Source of the DNA: Polaromonas sp.
GTDB taxonomy: Bacteria > Pseudomonadota > Gammaproteobacteria > Burkholderiales > Burkholderiaceae_C
Reading direction: 5' to 3'
NCBI RefSeq assembly: GCF_013817205.1
Contig: NZ_JACDDD010000042.1
Coordinates: forward strand, 1-32,299
DNA: 32,299 nt
A model generated the notes under the pieces. It saw only the letters and a list, made by a program, of their open reading frames with translations, did no database searches and had not been told where the DNA came from. The translations under genes were made by a program, and so were the position numbers. This document shows, piece by piece, positions 31,505-32,299 of this stretch; position 1 is the stretch's first letter, and each line of letters starts with the position of its first letter.

Positions 31505-32299
31505 TTATGAAAAAATGATCCGGAACTCGGTGTGTTTGCCAGGCGTGCTGGCCAGCAACAGGCGTGCGCCAAGCTTTTGCACATTGGCCTGCACCAGGTC
31601 CAGGCCGACACCGCGACCCGCGTGGGCGGTGGTGCCGGCGGCCGTGGAAAAACCCGGTTTGAAGATGTGCGCCACGATTTGTTTGTCGCTGAAGCTTTGC
31701 AGTTGTTCGGCGGTGTACCAGTGCAATTCCAGCAGTCGGCTGCGGACCTTGGCCGCATTGAGGCCGGCACCGTCGTCGCGCACACTCAGCTCCCACTGAC
31801 CACTGTCTTCGCGGGTGAGTTTGACTGCCACCTGGCCTTCTGGCGCTTTTCCGGCCGCTGCCCTGGCTGAAGGTGCCTCCACCCCGTGCACCACGGCATT
31901 GCGAACCAGCTGGATGGCCAGCTCGCGCAACAGGTCCAGCTTGTCGGCGGGCAGGTTCGTCGCTTCGTCCAGCTGCACGCTGGCGCTGACACGTTTGCCG
32001 CAGGCGCTGCCGACTTCCTCGGCCAGCTGCGTCAGTGTGGTGTGCAAAGTCTGGGGTATGGCCTCGACCATGACCTGAGCGGAATCGTTTCCTCTTTTCA
32101 GGCTCATGGCCTTGAACGCAGCCACTTTGGACAGCAGGTCTTCCAGCGGCAGCGGCAGGGCGAGCAGGGCGTCGCCCGTGGCGGCGCCGCTGTCCTTGAG
32201 TTTTTGCAATTCGTTTTCAAACTGGTGGGCCAAGGAGGCGAGGATTTCCAGGCCCAGGGACGATGCATCGCCCTTGATGGCGTGGATGCGGCGGTAGGC
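31505..32299 (-). CDS. CheA-like Hpt-HATPase histidine kinase, 5'-truncated by window edge
   Basis: The visible C-terminal 264 residues are in frame to the last base of the window. They start with a histidine phosphotransfer segment (RRIHAIKGDASSLGLEIL, the His being the likely phosphoacceptor). After about 55 residues a HATPase domain follows with LVRNAVVHGVEAPSARAA, VRDDGAGLN and GRGVGLDLVQANVQKLG, which are CheA-style N and G boxes. The C-terminus ends shortly after, with no CheW-like coupling domain, so it is not a classical CheA that docks to chemoreceptors. The neighbouring cheY-like and cheX genes are its likely partners. The N-terminus is outside the window. Confidence 0.88.
   Translation of the reverse strand, partial: AYRRIHAIKGDASSLGLEILASLAHQFENELQKLKDSGAATGDALLALPLPLEDLLSKVAAFKAMSLKRGNDSAQVMVEAIPQTLHTTLTQLAEEVGSACGKRVSASVQLDEATNLPADKLDLLRELAIQLVRNAVVHGVEAPSARAAAGKAPEGQVAVKLTREDSGQWELSVRDDGAGLNAAKVRSRLLELHWYTAEQLQSFSDKQIVAHIFKPGFSTAAGTTAHAGRGVGLDLVQANVQKLGARLLLASTPGKHTEFRIIFS

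Overview
The window is high-GC, gene-dense chromosomal DNA from a betaproteobacterium, most likely of the family Comamonadaceae (Polaromonas/Rhodoferax/Acidovorax-like). This rests on the style of the ParE/ParC, bS21, YjgA and TldE proteins, the gene order nirB-nirD-nasA-ybiB-cobA, and two families of short dispersed repeats that I recall from that family. There are no insertion sequences, tRNAs, rRNAs, CRISPR arrays or prophage genes. The assignment comes from reading, not from a database search.

Layout. 1-6.3 kb (+): the 3' part of parE, a lytic transglycosylase, a membrane protein with a degenerate GGDEF domain, and parC. 6.3-9.1 kb (-): a tandem-GNAT acetyltransferase, then an accessory gap with a hairpin and a G-rich tract, then mog and darP/yjgA. 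9.1-11.4 kb: pmbA/tldE (+), yqeY and rpsU (-). 11.6-15.3 kb (-): an HI0933-type flavoprotein and a PAS hybrid histidine kinase. 15.5-24.3 kb (-): the nitrate assimilation operon nirB, a periplasmic PilJ-domain protein, nirD, a micro-ORF, nasA, ybiB and cobA. 24.4-27.5 kb (+): a divergent ANTAR regulator fused to a PilJ-type domain, and a PP2C phosphatase/protein kinase fusion. 27.7-28.8 kb (-): a receiver-cyclase protein. 29.2-30.4 kb (-): a NarK-type nitrate transporter. 30.6-32.3 kb (-): cheX, a cheY-like gene and a CheA-like kinase cut by the window edge.

How it fits together. NarK imports nitrate, NasA reduces it to nitrite, and NirBD reduces nitrite to ammonium. CobA serves siroheme for NirB and Mog serves the molybdenum cofactor for NasA. 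Both nirB and narK are preceded by sequences with exact sigma-54 GG-N10-GC spacing. The predicted nirB transcript starts with two small hairpins whose six-base loops (AACGGA and AACGAC) both have A at position 1 and G at position 4, the known signature of ANTAR target RNAs. The ANTAR protein is encoded divergently just upstream and carries two copies of the GRQRMLSQR-type PilJ/NarX motif; a separate secreted protein with the same motifs is encoded between nirB and nirD. I read this as a nitrate-responsive leader-RNA switch with an unusual domain order (receiver-ANTAR-sensor), a periplasmic sibling, a leader ORF coupled to nirB, and no classical intrinsic terminator that I can see.

A second notable signal is a dispersed repeat with a core of exactly 30 bases (ATAGCTG at one end, GGGCT at the other), present six times on both strands. 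Two copies lie inside coding regions and one forms the start of a gene.
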